DNA of 64,000 bases from Melampsora larici-populina 98AG31. Its lineage: Eukaryota > Basidiomycota > Pucciniomycetes > Pucciniales > Melampsoraceae. A model generated the notes under the pieces. That model made no database searches. It worked only from the letters and a program-made list of their open reading frames with translations, and was not told where the DNA came from. Positions 48,081-61,002 of the stretch are shown here, piece after piece. Numbering within the stretch: position 1 is the first letter of the stretch; each line of letters starts with the position of its first letter. The position numbers and the translations under genes were made by a program. Location of the stretch: assembly GCF_000204055.1 (NCBI RefSeq), contig NW_006768782.1, positions 440,191 through 504,190 on the forward strand. Direction: 5' to 3'.

Positions 48081-50318
48081 GTTTTGGTAGCAGCCAAGTT
48101 GCGGTAACTTGGATAAGTTTGACTATACAGGGATTTGATTGTGTCCTTATAAGCAAGCGCGCGCATTAGTTCGATGATCTGTCAACGGAGGCTTTCTATT
48201 AGTCACCCAGGGATGGATGGGACCATTATGCTGCAAACAAGGCATACTTTTACCTTTAGTCCAAGGCAGATGTCCTATTACACAATGATGTCTCTAGACT
48301 TTGATTGATTGAGGTTAGGTACTCACATACCCAGTGCGCTGCGCTGGGGCGCAGTTACCCAAATTCTTGGAGACCCCTGTGGTGCGCTCCAGCGGCGGTA
48401 AGCTCAGCGCAGTGGGCCAAAGACTGCGGTCTTTTGCAGTATTTTGCGGAAGGCCAGCGGTATCTTATCATTTTCCAAACGAGAGCATATGGGGAATAGA
48501 TAGAACCAATGCGCTGTGAAAAGGCGCAGTGGTCAGAAACAAAAAAGGGCCTGCGCTGGTGATTAGCGCAGTTCCGAACTTTCCAAAAAGCCCAGAGCTG
48601 AGCCTCAGCAGCCTGCGCTGCGAGTCGGGGGTGTCAGGGAGCTCATCTTCACATGAGCTTGCAAATGCGAGTCTCCGCATCAGCAGCGTGGTATATGCAG
48701 AGACCATGTTTGGCCCCAGTGAGTATCATGCGGAAAGTAATGGATACGTGTTGAGAAAGGACTCGGAGTTGACTTAGAACACGGCGCCGCTGGACTATAA
48801 CCTGGCGAATGTTCCGCGGTCTGAATACCTTTGAAAACATATGCATCATTCGTATGCACCTTCTGCGCAAAAGGTATGGTAAAACTATAGCGCAAGTGAA
48901 ACTTGAGATCTAGAGTGGCGGTGACGAAATAGTCATCGATCTCAGTTCAGGAACCAGCTTATGATCGAATACTCAGTTGTCGTACTTTGATGAACAACAG
49001 GTCCAGAGAGTACATATTTGATGTCTGTTCATGAGCCCTCAAGAGTGATACTCTTTAGTAAAGTGTGTTCGTAGGTTCGAAAACGAACATAGAGTTTAGT
49101 GCGGGGAGCAAAGAAGTTTCGTTTTGCACGAAGTGGCAATTGATATGCAACTAAAGCGGTCATCTGGGGACGTGAAGGCCCGTGTACCAGGGAAATACGT
49201 TTATTTCTCAGGCCAACCTTGCCCATGCTGATATCATGATTGACGACCGACGTAGCTCTATGGAGGTAGATGTGGACACGTTCCATGGCTGAAAGGTCAG
49301 TGGATAGGCTATGTTGAGTGCGCTCCGCAAAGATTGTGGTGGTGAATATGTCACATAGCAAGGTCAACCCGCGGATAAGCCTTAGTTGATGAGAATTCTC
49401 TCATGAGACTCTCATCGTAAGCAACTTGAAACCAGTCGAACCAACTACCCTCGGTTTACCAGGGCACCACTGCGACCGCTATGGAGTTTAATACGATTTT
49501 CAGTGCTGATTTCGATTACCATCGTTGTCCTCAAACGGGTGAATTGCTTCTGGTATCGCTGTTTGCGTGGATTCCGCGTATCCCAAGTTTGATTCTCTTC
49601 ACACGGGTATACTGGGTGGTGAGCCTGAGGTATGAGAGTATCACGGTTTTGTAGAATCTCTAATGCCCTCAAGGCTCTGCCTCTTCATAGGTTGGGTTTC
49701 AAATCATATCCCCATACAATTCTCAAAGCTCGTCAGGTATTTGACATTGCCTTCTCCAGTCAAGTAGAGACAGCTGTACACCTCCCGTTTGAGCTTTTGC
49801 TGCATCACAATTATCGCCAGACGCATACAAGTGCTCCTCCCTTATCGCACCCCCTGAGATTTCCGATATTCTCCTTTTTCCTCAAGGCCTGTGTCGCGTA
49901 TTGGGCTTAAGTTCATGCGCACTGCTTGACATCATTTCCAGGCACCTTGTGGCCAAGACTCATTCCCACGAAACATTGTCTGTGCATAACTAGACCCCAG
50001 CACGCGTTTTCCACCGACGTCGTTTCACCTTCTCGCATCGCACTTTTGCTATTTGACTGTCCACCCTTTTAACTCGTTCTTATCATCCGCTCATCTTATC
50101 GTCCTTAGCGTAATCAGTTGACTGATAAATCAAACAACGCCCCATATCTCTCCGCTTGATTCCCTCTCCTAATTTCACTAATCTTTCACTTGTGGTACTT
50201 GCCACATTAATTTTATCTTAGCTGAACCTTCGACAACGCCGTCTTCACCTTGTCTTACTTGCCTACACTTTTTCGCCCTTTGTGATTACTTCAACACACC
50301 CGTTTTCGACTCCTCGCC
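48081..50318. other. region without supported gene, upstream of ATPase
   Basis: 48330-48620 is a cluster of GCGCAG/CTGCGC words resembling subterminal repeats of a DNA transposon. The rest holds only short frames. The last 400 bp (49900-50318) is C/T-rich and should be the ATPase promoter and 5' leader. Confidence 0.5.
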
Positions 50319-53300
50319 ATGTCACCTCGAACCCCTTCATATGACGAGAAGCATGATGATATCGACAAGGCCGAGTCTGAATCCTTGCCTTCTTCTCTCC
50401 CTATGGGTGTAAACTCCACCACTGTCCCCGGGGGTATCTCCTTCGCAGACGAAAAGCGACCTATCAGCCAAATAGGCGGACTTGAAATCAAGCGTGAACT
50501 CACTCTCAGACGAGAACTGACCAAGGACGAAAAAGAATTGGCCAATGCCGGTTACGAACAACTTGAAGCTAAAAAGAAAGCCAAGGCCCTGGAGAGTCGT
50601 CCAGCCGATATAGTTGAGTGCCTTGTTCACTCTTTCTCGAGGTTGAGGAGTGTATTTTTCCAACCTTCATGCTTCTATACTGATTTTTTCGCGCCTTATG
50701 GCGCATCTTGACATTCCTGCAGACGGAACACAGTCTTACGCCAGCTCAAGTCGCAGAAGCTCACGGCACATCGATCAACCTTGCAAATCCTAGCGCCTCC
50801 GGAGGTATCTCGGCGGCTGAAGCTCAAGGTCGTTTGGCCCGTGATGGCCTGAATCAACTAACCCCTCCAAAGAAGAAGAGTGCCCTTCGAAAGGTTCGTG
50901 GGAGACCAGGCACTGCTCCCTTCCTTCGCGATTCACATGGTTCACTTGACTGATTCACCAACACATCTTTCGCCCTTTTCCTTCGTAGTATTTCGACTCA
51001 TTGCTCTCATTGTTCAACGTCTTGTTAATTTTGGCTGGGGTCTTGGAATACGTACTTTTGGCAATTGATTTTGAGAACAACAAAGCAAATGAATATCTGG
51101 GTGCCATCTTGATCGCTGTGGCTTTCTTGAATGCATTCATCGAATGTCAGTTTGTCCCACATCACAATCCACTTATAGATTGATGATGTGATACTGTTTA
51201 CTGATATTATCTTATCTTCACTTTTTACTTTTCAAACGCAGGGTTCCAAGGACAAAAGGCAGATGCCATCTTGGCCTCTTTCTTATCTATGATGCCACCA
51301 TCCTGCAAAGTGGTTCGCGGAGGTGAAATCAGCTCAATTCCCGCTCAAGAGTTGGTCAAGGGTGACATTGTGTTTGTCAAGATGGGTGACAAAGTTCCGG
51401 CAGACTTGGTCTTGTTTGCCGCCACCGAAGTCAAAGTCGACAACTCAAGTGTAATTATTCCTGCCGGCTTCCTATGTTCATGGATTCGCCTAGCTCGAAC
51501 CACTGATTCTTTCGCGTCTGGTCTTTTTTAGTTGACAGGAGAATCTGAACCTCAAGAAAGGCAGTTGTGTCCCGAAGGAGACCCCGTCCGTGCAGTCGAA
51601 GCTCGCAATCTATTATTCAAGTCAGTCCTCTCATGATTCACATTCCGTGCGATCATGTAGTACTAAATACTTCTGTTCCACTTTAGCTCAACGCTGGTAG
51701 TTTCCGGGGAAGGCTTCGGAATTGTCGTTCGCACTGGCGATCACACATTTATCGGGCAAATCGCAGGGCTGACTGGAGGAGAGGGCGACAACAAGTTGAG
51801 CCGAAATTTCTTACCTTAATCCTCATGGGAATACCGAACTGATCATCATGCTTATTGCTTTGAAAGGAGTCCATTGGCTATGGAAATCGACGACTTTGTT
51901 AAAATCATCTCATGCATTGCGGTGCGCCTTCCTTACAATCTTCCATTCACCGAATTATAGCCACTTACTCCTGTGCTGTCATTCAGATATTCACTGCCAT
52001 CCTGTTCTTCGTTGTCGGTATCAGTACAAGTAAGTAGAAAACATCTTGAATCAATGATATCGCCTTCGCACATATCTGATTCAAACTTCAACATGAAAGC
52101 CTACAAGGGCAAAGCGGCCGCCACGGTCACTTTTGCTGTGTCTGTCCTGGTAGCCTGGGTACCTGAAGGCTTACGTGAGTCATGATTCAAATCCCAAGTG
52201 TTGCTCACAAACCTCGACTGATTATTATGTCCATCCCTCTAGCTGCTACTGTGACACTCTTACTCTCGATTGCGGCAAAACGTATGGCAAAGGCAAATGT
52301 GTTGGTCAAAGATTTACAGGGTGTGGAGACACTTGGCGCGTTGACTGTAAGACCATTCTACCTTGTTTCAACATACAAGGAATAGACGCTGACTATTCCA
52401 TGATAAACACAGATGTTGGCGACCGATAAAACTGGGACTCTAACAAGGAACGCTATGACTGTAACCGTTAGTATCCAAAACTCAAATTGACTGAGCTTAA
52501 CATTCGGTCTTCCTGCCAATACTGACGAAGACCCCGTATTGTAGGCTATGTGGACTAACCTCAAGATGCTCAGCGCATTCGAAAGCCACAACGACGATGC
52601 TGAAGTCAAAACTTTCACAAAGCATGATGTCGGAGTGCCCGAGATCCTGGAGATATGTACCCTTTGCTCCAAGGTCAAATTCGACAAAACCGATATCCCA
52701 TTCGAGCGCCGTGAAATTCTTGGTGACGCCACCGAGACCGGTCTGACCCGTTTTGCGGGGAAGAACCTTGAGTATGATCTTGTCAGAGAGAAGCATCCAG
52801 AAGTGTTTTCGATCCCTTTCAACAGCACTGCTAAATGGGCACTCGTTGTCGTGAAGAAGCCGCATGATTCTGGTGATTTGACGTTATATCTCAAAGGAGC
52901 ACCCGAACGTGTTCTTGCCCGTTGCTCTCATGTTTTAGTCAATGGTCAAACCGTTCTACTGACCGACGATGTGAAAAAGCAATATGACGAGGCATACCAA
53001 TACATGGCATCCCGAGGGCACCGAGTCATCGCGTGCGCGCAGATGTTATTACCTCGAGATGGCTTCCCAGAAGACTTCGCCTTTAGCAAAAAGGATGATA
53101 ATTGTCCAACGGAAAATTTATGCTTCGTCGGTCTGATTTCTCTCGAGGATCCCCCTAAGCACGGTGTTCGGGAAGCAGTCGGTAAACTCCGGTCCGCAGG
53201 TATCAAAGTAGTTATGGTGCGTCTCAATTCCCTCGACTATCTATTGAAACAATAAGATGGCTTACAGACTCATCATATGGCTTATTGTAGGTCACTGGTG

Positions 53301-55413
53301 ATCACCCCCTAACTGCTGAGGTATGTGGACAGTCTTCAGGCGTTCAAGAAAGCACTGGACTGACCACCTATCTTACTGATCTTTCAGGCCATCGCACGAA
53401 AGATCAATTTAGTGATCGGGCATACGAAGGAGTCGCTGTCTAAAGCCTCAGGGATCCCAATCGCAGACATTCACGAGGACGAGGTCGACGCAGTTGTTGT
53501 CCACGGTGACCAAATTGACAATCTACAGGGCTGGGAATGGGATACTATCCTGAACAAGAATGAGATTGTATTTGCCCGAACCGTAAGTGGTGCACATCAG
53601 CTCAAACAACTCAAACAATTGTTTATCCAATTCTAAAGTCTGATTAATCCGAGACAGTCACCGAAACACAAGCTAGAGATCGTGAAGCGAGCTCAAGCTC
53701 TTGGTCACATTGTTGGTGTCACTGGTGATGGTACATTGTGTCACTATACTTACAAATATCTAGTTTTATACTGATCAGTTATCTTTCCTCGCCTTGCGTA
53801 GGTGTCAACGACTCTCCTGCCTTGAAAAAAGCTGACTTGGGTTCGTACCGTTGACACGAAATTACCTCTGCTTGTTTATAGCATGATGCTTACCTTTGAG
53901 TTGTAATTCCTCCGTGGGTGATAGGTATCGCTATGAATATCAGCGGTAGTGACGTATCGAAAGAGGCAGCCAACATGATCTTGCTGGATGACAATTTTGC
54001 AAGTGTGGTCGATGGCGTAAGTCCATATAGAAAGTCTTGGAAGTGTTCTCTGCTTTCCGAACTGACTCCTTCCGCGATATAGGTTCGAGAAGGTCGCCTG
54101 ATCTTCACCAACTTGAAGCGCAGTATTCAATATACCGTCACCCATTCGGTCCCCGAGGTAATCCCTCAGTTGCTCTACGTGATTGTGCCTATCCCGCTTC
54201 CACTCTCTGCTATCTTGATTTTGGTTATCGACTTGGTGAGATTCAATCTTTGTGTTTCACTTCTAATCTGTGGGGACTTATCCATACCTGAATCATATAG
54301 GGATTCGAACTTTTCGCTGCCCTCTCCTTTGCTTGGGACCGTCCGGAATCCGAGGAAGCTTTGATGACTACTATGCCGCGGAAACCTGTTACTTCCCGTA
54401 CAATTATGTCCCTCAAGAAGAAGGCCTTGAGACGCACGAAGACTAGCCAAGTCATAGATTCTGAGACCGGAGAACCTCGAGTCCAATCGAAAATGGGTAG
54501 TAAACTCTCTGGTGCGCTTGACAACATCAAAAAGCCCTTTTCGAAGTGGTGGTGGGACGACTTGTTTGAGAAATCGGATGGTGAATCCTTGGTAGATGCG
54601 TCGCTGCTCAGCTATTCCTACCTACGTGAGTGAACCACGGTCACATGGACAAATCTCGAGCATTAAACACTGATCTAACTTTCAAAACGTTCATAGAGGT
54701 CGGAATGATTGAAACAATTGGATGCATGGTCACTTACTTCGTGGTCTTTCAGTGGAATCATTTCACCCCTCGCGACTTACAGCGTGCTCAGAAAGCTGGG
54801 GTTTACTTCGCAGATAACTCCCCGCCCTATACTAACGTCAACGGTCGAGTATTGACTAGCGAACAACAGACTGAGGCGCTTGCTCAAGCACAAGGCATGT
54901 TTTATATGTCGATTTTCTTGATGCAATGCTTCAACATGTTTGCTGTCAAAGCCAGATTGAAATTTCCATTCGGAAAAGCAGTAGTCGGCAATAAATGGAA
55001 TTTTGCTGGTGCGATTGCCGGTGCTTTCCTCGCAGTTTTGGTAAGCATTGTTTCTAGAACTGCATCTGGACATACATTGAACCAAGACACTCGTTGACTT
55101 ATTTTGATTCCGCAGATCATCTACGTTCCTCCTTTCAGAACGGTCTTTGGAGCAAGTTACAAAACCTTGCCCTTGTTCTGGCTGATACCGATTGCTTTTG
55201 GGTTCGTAATTCTTGCCTGGGCAAGTGGGAGAGTCCTTGTGATTCGCCGTGGCTTGATGGGAGCCACAGTTAAACCACCTACTGGTTTGATGATGCGTGA
55301 GTCTTTTGGCTTTTCACCACCACTCAATATGCGACTTAACTGTGGCTACAACTTTGATATGTACAGATCCTACCAAGCGCACTATGTCAATGCATTCAAC
55401 CTCTAGAAAGTAG
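50319..55413 (+). CDS. type IIC P-type ATPase (Na,K-ATPase alpha-like)
   Basis: This cation pump resembles the catalytic subunit of Na,K/H,K-ATPases. By hand, 22 exons join in frame from ATG 50319 to TAG 55413 (3510 nt, 1169 aa), including a 30-nt exon at 53291-53320. Motifs in order: TGES (279-282), VPEGLPATVT (M4, Glu398), DKTGTLT (Asp440, phosphorylated), KGAPER (nucleotide site), [29 protein letters not shown] (hinge) and ten expected membrane segments. At the canonical M5/M6 ion sites Glu845 and Asp870 are kept, but the Ser775/Asn776 positions are His841/Ser842, and the Asp808 position is Glu874. The loop between M6 and M7 has about 60 extra residues, basic and Ser-rich. No beta subunit gene is in the window. 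The transported ion cannot be decided from sequence. Confidence 0.92.
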
Positions 55414-56341
55414 ATGAACGCTGGGCGTCAAGCTCTCCCCATCGATCTCATTCCTTACAACGCATTTCTACATCTTCGATTTACACTTCTTGGTCCCTTT
55501 TCGGCCGCACCTGTATCACTGCTTCCTTCTTAGTATCATATGTCAAACACAAATGGTAGCGCTGTGCCAGTATGAGTTACCAAGCTGGGGATCAGTAGTT
55601 CAGGAGTTTAATTTGCTTGTTGTTTTTAGTTTGCGGTATATGTTCTCAAGTCCTGTTGGTCTGGGTTTTGTTTTTCTTGTTTGATCCGGTGTTTTCAGAT
55701 TTAGTTAGTTTGTATGTAACCTTTCTACACTCTGATTGTGTATACCCGCGATGGAACTTCACAGTTGGTTTCAAAGTGATGCAGGAGTGTCCAAGTCCAG
55801 ACGCTTGGTCAACTGCTTACCGTGACTCTTCCTTGTTGGTACGGCTGGCCGAATACTTGGGAAACTATATATATATATGATGCCTGATAATATTTTTTGA
55901 ACCACATTCAAGGGTTACACCGCAAATGCTTCTCGGAGCATAAATGCTTTGTGGCTGAGCACCGCTGCGGCTGTCTCGTCCGTTCTGCTCAAAGCTCCTG
56001 ATCGCCGAGCAGACTCGCCTTCTCAAGTGTGAGGACCAGCTATGCTTACAATTATTGCTAATCAGACCTCACATTGTACTTTGAGGTCCTCCCTGATTTC
56101 AGTTACAGTTATTCTACTTGGCCCTCAAGAAAAGAAATAAAAACCTTGAATATCCAGTCAAAGTCCCTAGCTTTTTAGGGCCAACGCATAATGGAATAGC
56201 TGCAGCTCCGCTGGGGAACTTGTATTTCATGAAGGTTATCTTTCTCAACACTTGACCCACTCAAGTCGCATATGTAAGTGACAAGGAAACTATCAAAGCA
56301 CAATAATCTTTTATTATCATATCATATCATATCATATCAAG
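55414..56341. other. 3' flank of ATPase; simple repeats
   Basis: No gene is supported. The first about 300 bp should include the ATPase 3' untranslated region. A TATATATATATATG run lies at 55868, and an (ATATC)n run of about five units at 56315-56338 abuts the next element. Confidence 0.5.
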
Positions 56342-57846
56342 CACAGCCCCCAATCACAAGTGACTGGCAGCCCAGTGCATCCCGGTGAACTCAATTTGTT
56401 TTTAATTTGTTTTTAATTGGGTCTTCAACTTACATCATGCAGTCTTGGACGAGTTTTTGGATATTTGTTGACCAGTTATCAGACATATCTTGACTAGTTA
56501 TTGTAATGTTCTTGACCAGGTGTGGAACAGATCTCCACAAGTTGGCAACCCAATCTTGCAGAGATTCGGGGTATATATATATCTGAGTCATAATGAGCTG
56601 ACAGATTCAATTCCGCATAAGCACTGGTGAAGTCCAGATTCAATGTCTCTCAAAACCATTGATACAAATTGGCATCATAGACAAATCAAGAGTGTTCAAA
56701 CAAAAAGGATACCCAAGCGCAATTATATCAGACCATCTACAACATCCTATGACCGTTCAGCCATTCAGCAACGATCATGCATCCATATCCATGCAATCCT
56801 CATCCTTGCCTTGCACAAGTCCCTGGCCAAACAACAAAACTCAGTCAAAAGCAAAAACCCCAATCAATTCAAAACTCACCAGATTCATCAATTCAACTGT
56901 TGGCAGTGGTTCGCTTTGAATATCAAAAGTACCTTTTTTGTTCTTGATGACAACTAGCTGCCTGTCAACCATGAGAGGAAACCTCCATCGATTAAACATT
57001 ATAATACAGAAAAACTACATTAAAATAAAAAATACATTTTTTAAAAAAACCCATCACAACTCTATCACTCATGTTTCAAGAGTGTAATAAAATAATAATT
57101 CGAAACTAGAAAAGGAGACCATCAAAACCCTTACTACAATAGGACTAACATGGTCCCTTCAAGTTTCCTATACGCCACACTTACCTAGCCCAAGCAACCA
57201 AAACACCTACCCTTTGGAAACGAAACCAGGGATCTTCTCCTAAGAAACCAAACCAGACCCTTTTACCACTTGCCTGGATCAGGGTCTGACGCGTGCTTAG
57301 TCACAACAAGGACTAACTCGCCTAAAGGTATAAAAAGGTAAGCGATCTTTCGAAAAAGGAAAAAGAGGCATCGAATAAAAACTTAACACACCTTACAAAC
57401 AAACCCTCCAGCTATTTTTCATTTCGATCCCATCAGCTATCTTTTGTTATCAGAACTTCTCTACTTGTTAACCATTTAGATTAGAACTCCTTTTCGCAAA
57501 AAGTCTTTTTAGCTGTGTTGATTCCTTTTCTATTTCTATCATCTTCTATCTTACGAATCCTTCAAAGATCGTTTAACTAGTGTTATTCGACTGAAGATTC
57601 AATTCCACTTTCCTCCCTTTTGATTGAACTCATAAGAAGTTCTATCACTACTGCTAAAGCACACCTAAAGCAAGTTTACTTTGGTATTCACTTTAGTAGA
57701 CGAGTTGGTTCAAAAACTCGTAGTTAATCAATTTCACGAAGATTCGAAACTTAAGATATTTTCATTTTGTAACACGTGAGTATCTACATTTCGTGAAATC
57801 TCTCAACTAAACCTGCCTTTTCACTTATCCAACAACATTAGTTAGT

Positions 57847-58941
57847 CTAAAGCTGACACTGCCCAATGACCGTGTCACACTTAATGACATGATATCCTCC
57901 ATGCTTGTCATATAGCACTGAGGCATTCAGCAAGTCCGGCAACAAATAGTACAGATTTTTGTGTTTGTCATCATCAGAAAGAGGTACCAATGAATTGACA
58001 ACAAGGAGTGGATGTTCAGAGCTGGGAAGCTTGATAATGTCAGTGATACAGCCCTTCCATTTACATGAGTCGTGGGAATACAAGATGTAGCTATTTCCAG
58101 GCGTCTTCTTGTAAGTGCTATGTGGCTTATTTGAAATGAGGATGCTTGCGGTCACATCAAATTTTGAGCGTGTAGTGTACTCTGCCCCTATATAACCATT
58201 CTTTTGAAGGGTCCCAAAGGCAATAGGACTGAGTTTTCTTTCTTTCTAGTCTGTCTGTTGCTTTCTTAAGAGGTATTCTCCAATGATAGGATCATTCTCA
58301 AAAGAAGTGTGATTGTTATTGATCATGGCTGGGAAGAAGCTACGTCTGGAATAGTGCTGAAGTAATGACTGGCCCTGCCTTTCTGAGCATGGGAAAAGAA
58401 GGTCAGCCAGTTTTCTACAGGTCTGATATTGATATAGAGACATACACTGATTTCCATTTTTACGTGCAGCAACTAGGCTTCCAATGATCCGCCCCCCTGC
58501 CCAGCTAGCCATATAGGCAGGTGGCCCAAGAAGGGTGGAGATAGAGCCAATGTGTTCAGCAAAATGCAAATTTGGCTTTTTCATCATATGTGGCCATCCA
58601 TCTCCCAGGCTAGCTTGGTGCTGTTCAACCAACTTGGTGATCTTTTCACCATCACCATCTTTGAATGACCATAGAGTACATATGTTACCTATTTGGATGA
58701 GCTGCAGCAGGCAGTCAAGTATTTTGGAAGAGGGTAATCCAGGCTTGCCAGATTTGAAATGGGGGATCCATGCAAGGACTATATAGACTTTAAAAAAATA
58801 TTGCCAGTCTGCTGCTTTAGGGGTTGGCCTGGAAGAAGCTATGTCTGGGATAGTGCTGAAGTAACAACTTACCCTGCCGTACTTTATATGTCTGATATTG
58901 AGATGGAGACATACACTGATTTCTATTTGTATGTGCCACAA
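57847..58941 (-). pseudogene. Plavaka-type transposase C-terminal remnant
   Basis: Two open blocks remain. 58246-58941 contains TPKAADWQYFFKVYIVLAW, MKKPNLHFAEHIGSISTLLG and a WAGGRIIGSL segment at the place where intact relatives have a phenylalanine-glutamate-rich motif. 57847-58155 has WKGCITDIIKL and DLLNASVLYDKHGG, resembling the end domain of Plavaka proteins. The catalytic first half is missing. The match to the Plavaka/TNP2-like group is by pattern, not by search. Confidence 0.65.
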
Positions 58942-59184
58942 CTTGGCTGCCGGGTAGAGTGTTCAAATGGAGTCAATGTGCTCATCAAAAAGGAAACTGG
59001 GATTTTCCATCATCTGAGGGTGCCAACTTGTCCTGACACTCCAGAGGAAGTCTGATAATTGGGTCACTTTCAAAATGAATGTGATACTTATGGATGTGGA
59101 GATTCCATAGATGTCAAGCACTTGTTCACCACTCAGTTGGGATATTGCCAATGACTGATCAGGAATCTTCTGATGACTGGACAA
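58820..59184 (-). pseudogene. second partial copy of the same transposase segment
   Basis: 58828-59040 is a diverged direct copy of 58328-58620: shared words include GAAGAAGCTA, ATAGTGCTGAAGTAA, GTCTGATATTGA and GAGACATACACTGATTT. The copy is shortened and frameshifted. It shows that the element carries a tandem, decayed duplication of one transposase exon. Confidence 0.75.
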
Positions 59185-59393
59185 GATCTACATGATAACT
59201 GGTAGATATATGTCACACAGCATGTTGAAAACATATTTGAAAGCAATTAAGAAAAAACTGAAAAAAGGTTCAAGCCATGGGATGCACTGGGCTGCAAGTC
59301 ACTTGTGATTGGGGGCTGTGAAGCATGACTCAGAATTAAAAGGTGATCTGCACACACCTACGAGTGTTCAAGACGGACGGACATAGAATAGGT

Positions 59394-60830
59394 TCAATGA
59401 TCATTTGGATGGACGCCAGTCAACACATCAGCATTTAAGAAATTGATTACAGAATGCCTTACACCACAAGGTACAATTACTTTTCCTATATGATCCTCAA
59501 AGATGGGAAAAGAAAACCGTCCCGATCCATCCACGCTATTCTTCACAACCTTCTCCATTTGCACCCAAGCCTTAAAAGTACCGTGCATGCCACCTACTAC
59601 CACATACGCCAACGTCTCATCTGAACACTCCTCTACCCCAATTTCCTCTTGTATTAAACGTGCTCTTCCACAATAAGCAGTGCATGATTCATTTGATTTC
59701 ATTGTAAGTTGTCTTAATCTTTCTTTAGCCGCATCATCCCACCCTACCGGCAATACTACGTTCTGCATTTCTAACATCACTTGATCCCACGTCTTACCAC
59801 CAAAGTTTCTCTCAGATTGTCAACACCATGATGAAGCTGGGTCGTTCGCCAAAACCAAAGGTAGTATGCGAAATCGATCTTCAGGTCGATCAATTTGTTT
59901 AACTCTGAATATGGATTCCATCTGATACTGCCATAATCTAAAAGCTGGTATGTCGCCAAAGGCCCCCTTGTACTGAGGCCAATCGCTCGTTCGAAACTTA
60001 GACAAGTTGACGGTTGAAGCCACAGGAGCTTGAGCCGTCTCAGGAACGGAAGGAAGTGAAGCTGGTACATGGAAGAGATTTCCACGGGTGTGGACTGCAG
60101 GTGTCGAGGTGAAAATGTGAGCAGCTTGATCGACGTTCCCTAAGGAAGGATCGACATGTGGCGGTTGTTGCGTTGATGTGGCATCCTCAGATGATCCGTT
60201 GGTTGTCTCCCCCACCGGTGGCTTCTGTTGAGCTAATAGATCCGCCAAAAGTTTTCGAATTTCAGCCATTTCATCTTGCAAACTTGCATTATCATGACGA
60301 AGTTGATCATTTTCAGCTTTCGTGCGCGTAACATCGTCATTCTCAGTCAGTGACGAAGTAGACTGCTGTTCCATGACTTGACCCGTTAAGCTGGGTTCGG
60401 AAGCAAGAATGGACAGTTGAGGATTGAAGGACCCTGGAACACTACGACGTGGTTTAGAACGCGGTAGCGGGGCACGTATAGCTGGGGCTGAATCGACAGA
60501 GATCTGATTGAGTGTAAGAGTGCCTGGTAGTGGCCAAGTAGCCGTCACAACTGGATACCCTTGCGGATTTGGCGGGTTGACAATCAAGTCCCACTGAGAC
60601 TGTATGAAAGGGAGTCCGGCTGAAGTGAGATTGGTAGCCAGAGGCGCTGAAGCCGCACGTATGGGACTGTGCAGAGCAGTTCCAGGCGGTCGGTGATACG
60701 AAGCTGGTGAAGCTGGTTGCTGATGACGACCGGGAAAGATAATACATTCCGTATTGTTGACTCGATTTAAAGTTTCTCCGGGATTTTGTTGGGTGGATCG
60801 CGGGAGAGCAGGATTGTCACTACTAGACAT
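59394..60830 (-). pseudogene. Ty3-like gag with in-frame TGA
   Basis: A retrotransposon gag-like protein. From ATG 60830 the frame runs to TGA at 59820-59822 (about 336 aa), then continues in the same frame to 59394. The first part is Pro/Ser/Thr-rich with a coiled-coil stretch (AENDQLRHDNASLQDEMAEI). The capsid-like part begins near SDWPQYKGAFGDIPAFRLW and, after the stop, continues as TWDQVMLEMQNVVLP and SDETLAYVVVGGM. A read through the stop restores one gag domain, so it is a broken copy or uses readthrough. No protease or RT follows; the Plavaka-like element begins 74 bp further on, which may have cut it off. An ATG upstream of 60830 is not available in frame. Confidence 0.7.
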
Positions 60831-61002
60831 GGAAGTCTCGCAGGACGCAGTAGTCACAGGAAGATTCGGACAGGCTGACAGGAACAGGAATACCGGATAC
60901 AGGAAAGTACAAAAAAAAACTTGTGAAAAAATGTTTGAATTAATTTCGCCGAGTGGCGTCAAATAGTGATTGGTGTATCGAATCCGAGTGATCGTCTTTG
61001 AT

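Larger units (their letters stand above)
56342..59320. mobile_element. Plavaka/CACTA-like element, internally deleted
   Basis: The ends are inverted: CACAGCCCCCAATCACAAGT at 56342 and its complement ending GGGGGCTGTG at 59320, continuing about 45 bp (CCCAGTGCATCCC). AAG flanks both sides (56339-56341 and 59321-59323), a 3-bp duplication as in CACTA-type elements. Inside, only C-terminal transposase pieces remain on the minus strand; 56600-57840 carries no gene. It is a non-autonomous deletion derivative. Confidence 0.85.
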
